This document shows, piece after piece, positions 1-7,092 of a DNA stretch of 9,387 bases (positions are counted from its first letter, which is position 1; every line of letters begins with the position of its first letter). The DNA is taken from positions 1 to 9,387 of the forward strand of contig SYEA01000139.1 in the NCBI GenBank assembly GCA_005800965.1. Direction: 5' to 3'. The notes under the pieces were generated by a model. It did no database searches, was not told the origin of the DNA, and saw only the letters and a program-made list of their open reading frames with translations. Position numbers and translations under genes: made by a program. The DNA comes from Actinomycetota bacterium (GTDB lineage Bacteria > Actinomycetota > Acidimicrobiia > Acidimicrobiales > Ilumatobacteraceae).

Positions 1-913
1 CCATCACATAGGTCGGATGTACCGACAAGTTGGCCGACTGGAAGTAGTACAGGCTCGAGCCCCACCCATACGTCTTTTTCATCTCGGCAAATTCTTGTTC
101 GACAAGGTTGACAAGCGGTTGCACCACAGCCTGGGTTTGTCCACGCCGAGCAAGTTCCATCACCAAGTATTCGGTGCGCACATTGCCAGGCCCACGCCCC
201 ATGCCCTGAATGGTCGAGTCGACAATCACCGCACCAGCGTCGATTGCTTCAATCGTGTTGGCGAGTGCATACGACATGTTGTCGTGCAAGTGGCAGCCAA
301 TTGCGGCTCCGAACCCGTCACCGAGCGCTCGCATGATGGGTGGCAAATTTGCTGGGCGAAGCGAGCCGAACGAGTCGGCAATGTAGGCGTAGGCAACATC
401 AAATGACTTGGCTTGTTGGCCGAAAGCGGTGATGTGCTCGAGTGCAATCTCAGAAATCTGCATCAAGTTGAGTGCAACGTCGTAACCAAGTTCGCGCAGT
501 TCTTCGATGGCTGGGCCAAGGGTCGCAACTTCGTTGCGGTTTGCGGCAATGCGCACCATTGACACCTGCGAATTGGCGCGACGGGCAAACGTGCTGCGAA
601 TCGCTGTGCGTTGGTCGGCTGCGTTGACCAATTCTTTGGCATTCAACATGACCGCCAGTTGCAGACTCTGTGGAATAGCCAATCGCTCGATGAATGCGTC
701 GGTGGTGTAGGCGGTAGCGCCTAGATACTGGGTGCTTTGCAGGGTGCGAAAGCCGAGTTCAACAATGTCGATTTTTGCCGCGGCCATGGCGTCGGCATAT
801 CGCTTGACCAAGTCGAATGAGTAGTCCCAGTCGTTGTAATAGCCACCGTCACGCAAGGTGCAGTCAAGAATGAGCACGTTGGACGGTGCTCCCCGCTCGG
901 GACGCGTTGCCAC
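1..913 (-). CDS. HMGL/DmpG-like aldolase domain protein, partial at its C-terminus
   Basis: Reading the minus strand from 913 gives 304 open codons to the window edge, with no stop. The start is a GTG (911-913); an in-frame TAA lies upstream, no ATG precedes the conserved core, and the Shine-Dalgarno is weak. The protein is a DRE-TIM metallolyase. Near the N-terminus it has DCTLRDGGY (residues 17-25), then the metal-binding HLHDN (208-212), then DSTIQGMGRGPGN (232-244), and near the edge YFQSANLSVHPTYV. This order matches aldolase catalytic-domain proteins related to 4-hydroxy-2-oxovalerate aldolase. By family knowledge these are divalent-metal-dependent enzymes that form or cleave C-C bonds at pyruvate- or acyl-type substrates. 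The position held by the catalytic His in DmpG/BphI (after RDGM) is Tyr25 here, so the classical HOA aldolase reaction should not be assumed. The substrate is unknown. The gene is divergent from tadA, with no pathway neighbour visible. Confidence 0.85.
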   Translation of the reverse strand, partial: MATRPERGAPSNVLILDCTLRDGGYYNDWDYSFDLVKRYADAMAAAKIDIVELGFRTLQSTQYLGATAYTTDAFIERLAIPQSLQLAVMLNAKELVNAADQRTAIRSTFARRANSQVSMVRIAANRNEVATLGPAIEELRELGYDVALNLMQISEIALEHITAFGQQAKSFDVAYAYIADSFGSLRPANLPPIMRALGDGFGAAIGCHLHDNMSYALANTIEAIDAGAVIVDSTIQGMGRGPGNVRTEYLVMELARRGQTQAVVQPLVNLVEQEFAEMKKTYGWGSSLYYFQSANLSVHPTYVM

Positions 914-945
914 ATCTTTAGCGTACTGATGATTCGCACCACGCT

Positions 946-950
946 GAGGT
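946..950 (+). promoter_or_regulatory. Possible Shine-Dalgarno for tadA
   Basis: GAGGT, 13 nt before the tadA ATG. The spacing is longer than ideal, so this is only a weak support for the start at 964. Confidence 0.35.
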
Positions 951-963
951 CTACCGTGGTGTT

Positions 964-1410
964 ATGGATGATGCAACAGCCATGCGCGCCGCCTTGGTCG
1001 AAGCACGCCAGACCGCAGAGCATGGCGATGTTCCCGTCGGAGCCATCGTTGTTCGTGACGGGGTTGTGATTGCCAGCGCTGGCAATCAGCGTGAGCAGCT
1101 CAACGACCCATCAGCACATGCAGAAGTTCTTGCGCTTCGTGCAGCTGCGGCCCACCTTGGCACGTGGCGGCTTGATGACTGCACGCTGTATGTGACGCTT
1201 GAGCCTTGTGTGATGTGCGCTGGCGCAATCATCAACGCCCGTGTAGGCACCGTCGTGTTTGGTGCGCCCGATCTGAAAGCAGGCGCGGTGGGCTCGCTGT
1301 ACAACATTGCAGCTGACCCACGTTTGAACCACGAACCTGTGGTGCGTCATGGTGTGCTCACCGAAGAATGCGCGTCACTGCTCCAAGAGTTTTTCAGCGA
1401 ACGTCGCTAG
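964..1410 (+). CDS. tadA: tRNA-specific adenosine deaminase TadA
   Basis: 148-residue zinc-dependent cytidine/deoxycytidylate-deaminase-fold protein. By family knowledge it deaminates the wobble adenosine 34 of tRNA-Arg(ACG) to inosine in the cytoplasm and is usually essential. The zinc and catalytic signature is complete: HAE at residues 52-54 (zinc ligand His52, proton-shuttle Glu54) and PCVMC at 81-85 (zinc ligands Cys82 and Cys85), followed by AGAIINARV, typical of TadA. Length is in the normal 140-170 range. The ATG at 964 is chosen because the usual N-terminal helix (residues 2-20) starts right after it; a GAGG lies at 946-949, slightly far upstream. It is divergent from the aldolase gene and convergent with the hydrolase gene, so it is probably a single-gene transcript. 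A guanine deaminase or other CDA-family member is less likely given the TadA-type core. Confidence 0.95.
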   Translation: MDDATAMRAALVEARQTAEHGDVPVGAIVVRDGVVIASAGNQREQLNDPSAHAEVLALRAAAAHLGTWRLDDCTLYVTLEPCVMCAGAIINARVGTVVFGAPDLKAGAVGSLYNIAADPRLNHEPVVRHGVLTEECASLLQEFFSERR

Positions 1411-1421
1411 CAAACCTGACG

Positions 1422-2981
1422 TTATTTGCAGTAGGTCTCATTTTTGGGGGCTTTGAGCGAAATAAGGTACGCGTCAACGTTTTGCACCACGCATGAGTTG
1501 AGGCCGTATCCCGTATGGCGATCAGCCTCCACAATGACGAGCAGACCTTGCTCGAGATTTTTGGCAGCCTTGCGAGTGCTGGCCAGTGGTGTTGCAGCAT
1601 CACCCGTCGTGCCGATGACTACGATTGGCCCGGCGCCCTTTCCCGTGACGATCACTCGCTCGTCTACGCGATGTGGCCAGAGTGCGCAGGCATAGCCGTA
1701 ACCAAAGTTTTCGCCAAGTCGTTTGGCTGCGGCGGCAAATCGTGCCACGTCGGCATCAACATCAGCGACGGTCGAGCCTTCGGGGTCGTCCAAACACGAG
1801 ATTGCCAAAAATGCTTCAAGTTCGTTGCCGTAAGACCCATCGGGCTGCCGCTGGAAGTATCTGTCATAAAGTGCAAGGAGTTGTGCACCGTTGCCTTTAG
1901 CGGCATCGGCTAGCGCAGTTTCGAGTTGCGGCCACAACGTGTTGCTGTACATCGCCTCCGCGACAGCGGTGTAGAAGACACCTTGGGTTACTGGCGTGCG
2001 GTCGCTCGACACCACGATGGGGTCGATGTCGATGTCGATGACCAGTTGGTCGAACAACTCAGCCGGCTTGCCATTGTTGTAGATCTTGCAACTGACACGC
2101 TTCGCGCAATCGGCCAAGAACGCAGTGAGTTGCTGTTCAAAACCCTTGAGTTGTGAGATTGATTGATCGAAACCATTGGCGTTGGGGTCGGATGCACCAT
2201 CAAAGACGGCGGCACGAACCGTGTCGGGGAACAGCGTCACCCACGTGGCACCGAGTTCTGAACCGTAGGAAAAGCCGAAGTAAGAAATCTTGTCTTCGTT
2301 CAATGCTTTTCGAATTGAATCCATGTCGCGTGCTGACGCCTCGGTCGAGATGTATCTGAGCATCTCGCCGTTGCGCTTGACGCAAAAGTCAACGAACTCC
2401 TGCGTGAGATCAATCATCTCCTGCTTTGCTACTTCGTCGTTGGGTGGCGAGTCGATTCCGAAGTAGCGGTCGTAGTCCTCGATGCAGTCCACTGCCGGAG
2501 TAGATGCACCGGTGCCGCGCGGATCCCATCCGACAACATCAAATTGCTCGAGCAGCTCCGCGCTGAAATACCATTCGGCTTGCTCGGCAACCACCGTGCC
2601 ACCAAAGCCAGGGCCGCCAGGGTTCACCAACAGTGAACCAATGCGTGACTCAGGAGTTTCTGCTGGCCGTCGTATAAGCGACAACACGAATGAGCCAGCA
2701 CTGGGATTGTCGTAGTTGAATGGCACCGCAAGTTGCCCGCATTCCAACGGGGCCGGTGACTCGGGGCAAGCAGTCCAGCTGATCGTGTCGCTGCTTACCG
2801 CTGTGTCTGTTGCCGAGCCGGATGCAGGATCGTCGCTGACCTCATCCGGGGCGACCGTGGTCGAGACGTCTGACTCGGCGATGGTGGGGTCGGACGAAGC
2901 CTCGTACACCAGTCGTTCACCACAGGCAGTGGCGGTGATAACCAACACAACCACAACGCCAAGCCGTTGCAGTTTCAACAT
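1422..2981 (-). CDS. Secreted/lipidated alpha/beta hydrolase, tripeptidyl-peptidase (S33/TAP-like) type
   Basis: 519 residues. The N-terminus is a lipoprotein-type signal: Lys3 and Arg6, hydrophobic 7-16, then ATAC with Cys20 as the likely lipidated residue. A Ser/Thr/Asp/Glu-rich linker (about 21-65) follows, so the enzyme is expected outside the membrane. The catalytic domain shows NPGGPG (120-125, oxyanion loop of proline-iminopeptidase-like hydrolases), WDPRGTG (152-158), the nucleophile elbow GFSYG (Ser238), and a C-terminal TAP-like segment with GDAATP (Asp461) and DRHTGYG (His489), a full Ser-Asp-His triad. Known relatives are the Streptomyces tripeptidyl aminopeptidases and SlpD/SlpE-type exported proteases, so N-terminal tri- or aminopeptidase activity is likely, but the substrate is not shown. 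Many members are annotated only as alpha/beta hydrolase. The ATG at 2981 is the first start after an in-frame TAG. The gene is divergent from xseA and convergent with tadA. Confidence 0.9.
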   Translation of the reverse strand: MLKLQRLGVVVVLVITATACGERLVYEASSDPTIAESDVSTTVAPDEVSDDPASGSATDTAVSSDTISWTACPESPAPLECGQLAVPFNYDNPSAGSFVLSLIRRPAETPESRIGSLLVNPGGPGFGGTVVAEQAEWYFSAELLEQFDVVGWDPRGTGASTPAVDCIEDYDRYFGIDSPPNDEVAKQEMIDLTQEFVDFCVKRNGEMLRYISTEASARDMDSIRKALNEDKISYFGFSYGSELGATWVTLFPDTVRAAVFDGASDPNANGFDQSISQLKGFEQQLTAFLADCAKRVSCKIYNNGKPAELFDQLVIDIDIDPIVVSSDRTPVTQGVFYTAVAEAMYSNTLWPQLETALADAAKGNGAQLLALYDRYFQRQPDGSYGNELEAFLAISCLDDPEGSTVADVDADVARFAAAAKRLGENFGYGYACALWPHRVDERVIVTGKGAGPIVVIGTTGDAATPLASTRKAAKNLEQGLLVIVEADRHTGYGLNSCVVQNVDAYLISLKAPKNETYCK

Positions 2982-3000
2982 GAGACCGTCAGCCTAGATT
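2973..3000 (+). promoter_or_regulatory. Possible promoter upstream of xseA and the carotenoid block
   Basis: In the divergent gap between the hydrolase gene and xseA there is TAGATT (2995-3000), a fair -10 (TAnnnT), with a weak -35-like TTTCAA (2973-2978) 16 nt upstream. The -35 lies inside the start of the hydrolase gene. It is the only plausible promoter seen before the seven-gene block. This is pattern matching only. Confidence 0.25.
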
Positions 3001-3052
3001 TGCGGGAGCACTCCAGCCAACCTCCCAGGCAACGAGGTACCACAAAAATCGT

Positions 3053-4321
3053 ATGACTGACCATGACGATGCCTTTAGCAGTCCCTTTGACGACCAACAC
3101 GGTGCGCCCAACGAAGCAGCCCGCAGTGTCTCGCAACTCATCGATGACATCAACATGGTGCTGGTGCGCGAGTTTCGCGATGTGTGGGTGTACGGCGAGG
3201 TCACCAAGGTGAGTAATCCAACGAGTGGCCACTGCTATTTCGACCTTGTCGAAGAGGTTGACGGTGAGAAAAAGGTGATTGCCGTGAAGTTGTTCAAAGG
3301 TGTACGACAACGGCTAATGCCCAAGATGAAGCAACACGAGATGGACATCATCAGTGGCATCAAAGTGCGGATTCGTGGCACGCCAGACGTGTATGCGCCA
3401 TCCGGTTCATTTGGTTTCAAGATGACTGATATTGATCCGCGCTTCACGCTGGGCGACCTGGCAGCCAAACGCGACGAGATTATCGCTCGGCTAAAAAAAG
3501 AAGGTTTGTATGACCGCAACCGCCGCACCACGTTGCCGGTGATGCCACTCGCCATCGGCTTGGTAGCCAGCAAAGGCTCGGCGGCGCACGCCGACTTCAT
3601 GAAGACATTGGAAGAATCAGGTATCGGTTTTCATGTCACCTTGTGTGACGTGCGAGTGCAAGGAGATGTAGCAGCCCCATCGGTTGCCAGTGCTATCACG
3701 ATGTTTTCGGCGCAAGCAGACGTCGACGTGGTGGTAGTCATTCGTGGTGGTGGGTCGCGAGTGGATCTCGCCACCTTCGATGATGAATCCATCGCTCGCG
3801 CCATTGCAGCATGCACCAAACCGGTGTTCACTGGCATTGGCCACGAAGTGGATACCAGCGTCGCCGACGAAGTTGCGTACTCGTGGAATAAAACACCCAC
3901 TGCTTGTGCCGTTGCCATCATCGGCAAGGTCGAAGAATTCATGCGTCAAGTCGACGAAGCAGCACAGCGCATTGCAACGGTGGTACTAGCGGCACTTGCC
4001 AACAGCGAACGCCGCGTGGCAAATGCCGTCGGCCGCTTGGGCACCTTGCGCACCACGGCATTGGAAAGCGCCAAGGCAAGAATCAACGAGTTGGCTGCCC
4101 AAATCGTCGGCTACGACCCGGTGGTGCTGATGCGCCGCGGATGGAGCATTACTTACGGCACCGATGGGAAAGTGCTCAAGTCAGTAAAAGGTCTCGATAC
4201 ATGCGCTGAGATAACCACGCGCCTGGCCGACGGCACGTTGGAAAGCACTGTTACCAACATCGCAACAAATACGTCAACAAAACAGTCAGCAAAGGAGAGC
4301 AAACATGGCTCGCAAAAATGA
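3053..4321 (+). CDS. xseA: Exodeoxyribonuclease VII large subunit
   Basis: 422 residues, the usual length for compact actinobacterial XseA. ExoVII degrades single-stranded DNA from both ends to acid-soluble oligonucleotides and acts in DNA repair; the large subunit is catalytic. Domains in order: a disordered acidic N-terminus (1-22), an OB-fold from SVSQLIDDI (25-33) through VWVYGEV and SGHCYFDL (58-65), a catalytic core with RGGGS (231-235) and GIGHEVDTSVAD (261-272, conserved His264 and Asp267), a helical coiled-coil segment (about 290-350), and a C-terminal VLMRRGW (358-364) plus beta segment. A GAGG at 3034-3037 lies rather far (15 nt) before the ATG; the next internal Met (residue 35) would cut into the OB-fold, so 3053 is kept. 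The end overlaps xseB by 17 nt. The last 15 or so residues are a low-complexity Thr/Ser/Lys tail that carries the xseB ribosome binding site. Confidence 0.96.
   Translation: MTDHDDAFSSPFDDQHGAPNEAARSVSQLIDDINMVLVREFRDVWVYGEVTKVSNPTSGHCYFDLVEEVDGEKKVIAVKLFKGVRQRLMPKMKQHEMDIISGIKVRIRGTPDVYAPSGSFGFKMTDIDPRFTLGDLAAKRDEIIARLKKEGLYDRNRRTTLPVMPLAIGLVASKGSAAHADFMKTLEESGIGFHVTLCDVRVQGDVAAPSVASAITMFSAQADVDVVVVIRGGGSRVDLATFDDESIARAIAACTKPVFTGIGHEVDTSVADEVAYSWNKTPTACAVAIIGKVEEFMRQVDEAAQRIATVVLAALANSERRVANAVGRLGTLRTTALESAKARINELAAQIVGYDPVVLMRRGWSITYGTDGKVLKSVKGLDTCAEITTRLADGTLESTVTNIATNTSTKQSAKESKHGSQK
4291..4297 (+). promoter_or_regulatory. Strong Shine-Dalgarno of xseB inside xseA
   Basis: AAAGGAG ends 7 nt before the xseB ATG at 4305. 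It is the best ribosome binding site in the window and fixes the xseB start inside the last codons of xseA. Confidence 0.8.
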
Positions 4322-4520
4322 CCCCGCGGGTGTCGGCTACGAACAAGCCGTCACCGAACTTGAAGAGATTCTTGATGCATTGTCAGATGACGACATCGAT
4401 GTTGACCTCTTGGCCGAGCAGGTGAAACGGGCAACCGAACTAGTGAAGATTTGTCGCGACCGCATCGCCGCAGCACGACTGGAAGTAAAAGAGATTCAGC
4501 TTCCGGAAGATTCACGTTGA
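4305..4520 (+). CDS. xseB: Exodeoxyribonuclease VII small subunit
   Basis: 71 residues, normal for XseB. The small subunits form a helical bundle that wraps the coiled coil of XseA and is required for ExoVII function. The sequence shows the family pattern: GYEQAVTELEEIL (11-23) followed by a second helix with heptad-like hydrophobics around LLAEQVKRATELV (35-47) and a Cys-Arg-x-Arg ending (50-53). It overlaps xseA by 17 nt in the +1 frame, consistent with translational coupling and stoichiometric synthesis. The gene ends only 20 nt before crtE, and no terminator hairpin is visible in that gap, so transcription probably continues into the carotenoid genes. Confidence 0.94.
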   Translation: MARKNDPAGVGYEQAVTELEEILDALSDDDIDVDLLAEQVKRATELVKICRDRIAAARLEVKEIQLPEDSR

Positions 4521-4540
4521 CGCTGGCGTAGTCTCGTCTC

Positions 4541-5593
4541 GTGACTACCGCGCCGACATCAGTCCGCGATATCGCTGGGCGTGTTGACGAGCGATTGCGA
4601 GCGTTCCTAGCCACCGAGCGTCAACGCTGGACCACCTTCGACGCTGATCTTGCCGCGCCGTTCGATGAACTCGAACGCATGGTGGTGGGTGGGGGTAAAC
4701 GTCTGCGACCGGTGTTTACCTACTGGGGGTTCATGGGGGCCGGTGGCACCTCGACTGATGCACGGGTCATCGACGCCGGAGCAGCGTTCGAACTACTGCA
4801 CGCCTTTGCGCTGTTTCACGACGACATCATGGACGGCTCGACCACACGGCGCGGGGCCATCACCACGCACGAGTCGATGCAAGCCGAGCATCGCAGCCGA
4901 GGTTGGTCGGGAGACGCGCGACGGTTTGGCGACGGTGCAGCAATTTTGATCGGTGATTTGTCGTTTGTCTATGCCGACATGCTGCTCGCCAGTCTCGGCG
5001 TGCGCGGTTGGCAGATGTGGAATGAACTACGAGTCGAACTCAATATTGGCCAGTATCTCGACATGCTCGGCTCGGCCCAAAACGAGCGCCGCCCCGACAA
5101 GGCAGCGCGTATCTGTCGCTATAAGAGTGGTAAGTACACCATCGAGCGGCCGTTACACCTTGGTGCACTCCTCGCCGACGAGGCGACGGCGCTACTGCCC
5201 GTCTACTCGGCGTATGGCCTGCCACTCGGTGACGCGTTTCAGTTGCGTGATGATGTGCTCGGCGCATTCGGTGATTCGGCGCTCACCGGCAAGCCCGTAG
5301 GCGACGATCTGCGTGAGGCCAAACCGACACCGCTCATGGCAATGGCACTGCAACGGGCCAACCCTGCACAGCGCGTCGTGCTCGAGCAAGTAGGAAGTGG
5401 TGTGCTTAGCGACACAGATGTCACCCGCGTGCAAGAAGCGATCGTCGATTGCGGGGCGCTAACCGAGATGGAGTCAACGATTGAGCGCCTCACCACCGAG
5501 GCCATCACGGCGATTACAGACGCAGCGATTGATCAGTCGGTGCGTAATCATCTCGTAGAACTTGCACATTTCGTGAGCGACCGACGAGCATGA
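4541..5593 (+). CDS. crtE: Geranylgeranyl diphosphate synthase (polyprenyl synthetase)
   Basis: 350 residues, trans-isoprenyl diphosphate synthase fold, cytoplasmic, Mg-dependent. It should extend allylic diphosphates with IPP to C20 GGPP, the CrtB substrate. Motifs: GGGKRLRP (50-57, diphosphate binding), first Asp-rich motif DDIMD (94-98) followed by TTRRG, KYT (198-200), and the second Asp-rich region DDVLGAFGD (237-245) with GKPVGDDLREAKPT (250-263), a signature common in actinobacterial IdsA/CrtE enzymes. Phe89 lies five residues before the first Asp motif, a position linked to C20 product length in archaeal type I GGPP synthases; applying this rule here is inference. The GTG at 4541 is the first start after an in-frame TAG (4529-4531) and has no evident Shine-Dalgarno, which fits coupling to xseB. 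Another chain length (C15-C25) cannot be excluded, but the neighbours favour GGPP. Confidence 0.93.
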   Translation: MTTAPTSVRDIAGRVDERLRAFLATERQRWTTFDADLAAPFDELERMVVGGGKRLRPVFTYWGFMGAGGTSTDARVIDAGAAFELLHAFALFHDDIMDGSTTRRGAITTHESMQAEHRSRGWSGDARRFGDGAAILIGDLSFVYADMLLASLGVRGWQMWNELRVELNIGQYLDMLGSAQNERRPDKAARICRYKSGKYTIERPLHLGALLADEATALLPVYSAYGLPLGDAFQLRDDVLGAFGDSALTGKPVGDDLREAKPTPLMAMALQRANPAQRVVLEQVGSGVLSDTDVTRVQEAIVDCGALTEMESTIERLTTEAITAITDAAIDQSVRNHLVELAHFVSDRRA

Positions 5594-7089
5594 GTAGTCC
5601 TATGCATGTTGTTGTAATCGGAGCCGGTCTCGGGGGTCTTTCGTCGGCCGCATATTTGTCGCGCAGTGGTCACAATGTCACACTGCTGGAACGCGACGAT
5701 ATTCCAGGCGGTCGCGCCGGGATTATCGAGTCGCACGGTTTTCGCCTAGACAACGGCCCCACCGTGCTCACAATGCCAGGCCTATTGGAAGATGCCTTTG
5801 CGGCAGCAGGTGCCAACATGGCCGACTTTGTCACCATCAAAAAAGTTGACCCGATGTATCGCGCTGTCTATGAAGACGGAAGCGAGCTCATGGTGCGTCA
5901 CGGGCGTGAGGCGATGGCCGAAGAAATCGCCAAGTTTTCCAACAAGGTTGAAGCTGATTCGTTCATTAAATTTTGCAACTGGCTTGAAGATTTGTACAAA
6001 GCCGAGATGTCGTCGTTCATTGATACCAACTACGACTCGGTGCTTGATTTGGCCAAACCCTGGCGTGATGGTTTGCGGTTGGTGCAGATGGGGGCATTTC
6101 GCAAACTCGACAAAAAGATTGGTGGCTTTTTTAAAGACGATCGCTTGCAGCGCATCTTTAGTTTTCAGTCGATGTATGCGGGGTTGGCGCCTTACGAGGC
6201 GCTGTCGCTGTATGCAGTCATTACTTATATGGATTCCGTTGAGGGTGTGTATTTTCCCGAAGGCGGTATGCACGCCATGGCCACGGGTTTGGCAGCAGCG
6301 GTGGAGAAGGCGGGTGTACGCATTCAGTACGGCTCGTCGGTGTCGCGCATTTTGCGATCAAGCGGCTCGCGCGGTTATGTAACCGGGGTCGAGCTCGAAA
6401 ATGGGGAGCACATTGCGTGTGATGCAGTGGTGTGCAACCCCGACCTGCCCGTTGCGTATCGCACCTTGCTGGGTGGTGTTGACGCCCCGCGAGCGGCCCG
6501 TAACGGGAAATACAGCCCCAGTTGTTTGTTGTGGATAGCAGGAGTCAAGGGTGTGCCGGCGGCGAATGCAGCGCACCACAACATCCACTTCGGCGCTGAT
6601 TGGAATGGTTCGTTTAAAGCTCTCATCGAAGACGGTGTGCGAATGCCCGATCCGTCGATTTTGGTGACACTGCATTCCATTGACACACCTGGCTTGGCAC
6701 CCGACGGCCATAGCACGTTGTATGTCTTGGAACCCACACCAAACCTTGACGGCAAGATTGATTGGTCGCGTGAGCGCGACCGCATTATGGGTGACGTGCG
6801 CGAACGGGTTGCTCGACTCGGATACCCGACCGAAGTGGTGGTCGAGCGAATCTATGACCCATTGGATTGGGAACGATTGGGCATGGAACGCGGCACGCCG
6901 TTTGCGTTGGCTCACACGTTTTTTCAGACTGGCCCATTTCGCCCGAACAACAAAGACAAGCGCGTGCCCGGACTGTTTTTCGTTGGCTCATCAACGGTGC
7001 CTGGTGTGGGCGTGCCAATGGTGTTGGTGTCGGGCAAACTTGCGGCGCGGCGTATTGCAGATTATGCCGCCGAGCGCAATGGCAGGTGA
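5590..7089 (+). CDS. crtI: Phytoene desaturase (CrtI type)
   Basis: 499 residues, FAD-dependent, membrane-associated flavoprotein. By family it introduces up to four double bonds into phytoene, giving neurosporene or lycopene. The N-terminal dinucleotide fold is intact: VVVIGAGLGGLSSA (7-20), Glu34 at the end of beta-2, and PGGRAG (39-44). Then come DNGPTVLTMP (54-63), FPEGGMHAMATGLA (222-235), TFFQTGPFRPNN (443-454) and the C-terminal FAD motif GLFFVGSSTVPGVGVPMVL (461-479), all typical of bacterial CrtI. Length matches the usual 490-510. Its ATG overlaps the crtE stop in ATGA (5590-5593), so it is probably translated by coupling; Met5 is a possible alternative start. It is followed immediately by crtB. 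Number of desaturations, and so lycopene versus neurosporene, cannot be read from the sequence. A CrtN- or CrtD-type role is less likely because of position next to crtE and crtB. Confidence 0.93.
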   Translation: MSSPMHVVVIGAGLGGLSSAAYLSRSGHNVTLLERDDIPGGRAGIIESHGFRLDNGPTVLTMPGLLEDAFAAAGANMADFVTIKKVDPMYRAVYEDGSELMVRHGREAMAEEIAKFSNKVEADSFIKFCNWLEDLYKAEMSSFIDTNYDSVLDLAKPWRDGLRLVQMGAFRKLDKKIGGFFKDDRLQRIFSFQSMYAGLAPYEALSLYAVITYMDSVEGVYFPEGGMHAMATGLAAAVEKAGVRIQYGSSVSRILRSSGSRGYVTGVELENGEHIACDAVVCNPDLPVAYRTLLGGVDAPRAARNGKYSPSCLLWIAGVKGVPAANAAHHNIHFGADWNGSFKALIEDGVRMPDPSILVTLHSIDTPGLAPDGHSTLYVLEPTPNLDGKIDWSRERDRIMGDVRERVARLGYPTEVVVERIYDPLDWERLGMERGTPFALAHTFFQTGPFRPNNKDKRVPGLFFVGSSTVPGVGVPMVLVSGKLAARRIADYAAERNGR

Positions 7090-7090
7090 G
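7084..7090 (+). promoter_or_regulatory. Shine-Dalgarno for the TTG start of crtB
   Basis: AGGTGAG overlaps the crtI stop codon. Aligned to the 16S tail, it sits at a workable distance from the TTG at 7093 and favours that start over the internal GTG (7171) and ATG (7177). A shorter GGTGA at 7170-7174 precedes the ATG with only two bases between. Confidence 0.45.
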
Positions 7091-7092
7091 CG

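Noticed and set aside
721..1023. 100-codon minus-strand frame spanning the aldolase/tadA gap
   Set aside because: It runs through tadA antisense and the aldolase in another frame, and the aldolase frame with its DCTLRDGGY motif explains the region.
1396..1408. AGCGA-ACG-TCGCT hairpin as a terminator of tadA
   Set aside because: The stem is 5 bp with a 3-nt loop, overlaps the last tadA codons, and has no following T-run in either direction.
2024..2041. Triple hexamer GTCGAT-type repeat
   Set aside because: It encodes Ile-Asp repeated in the hydrolase (about residues 315-320) and is too short to be treated as a meaningful repeat.
3004..3013. GGAG-CA-CTCC palindrome as an operator in the divergent gap
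   Set aside because: Arms of only 4 bp, not extended on either side; expected by chance.
3491..3499. A7 run in xseA as a possible frameshift or slippage site
   Set aside because: The XseA frame continues normally with conserved sequence on both sides, and no alternative product of note arises.
5792..6382. 196-codon plus-strand frame inside crtI
   Set aside because: It is rich in Arg, Cys and Trp, as out-of-frame reads are here, and lies in the middle of the conserved CrtI frame.
6358..6915. 185-codon minus-strand frame opposite crtI (and a 163-codon one at 5782-6273)
   Set aside because: Both lie wholly antisense to well-conserved crtI codons, have no recognisable motifs, and are expected shadows of GC-biased codon use.
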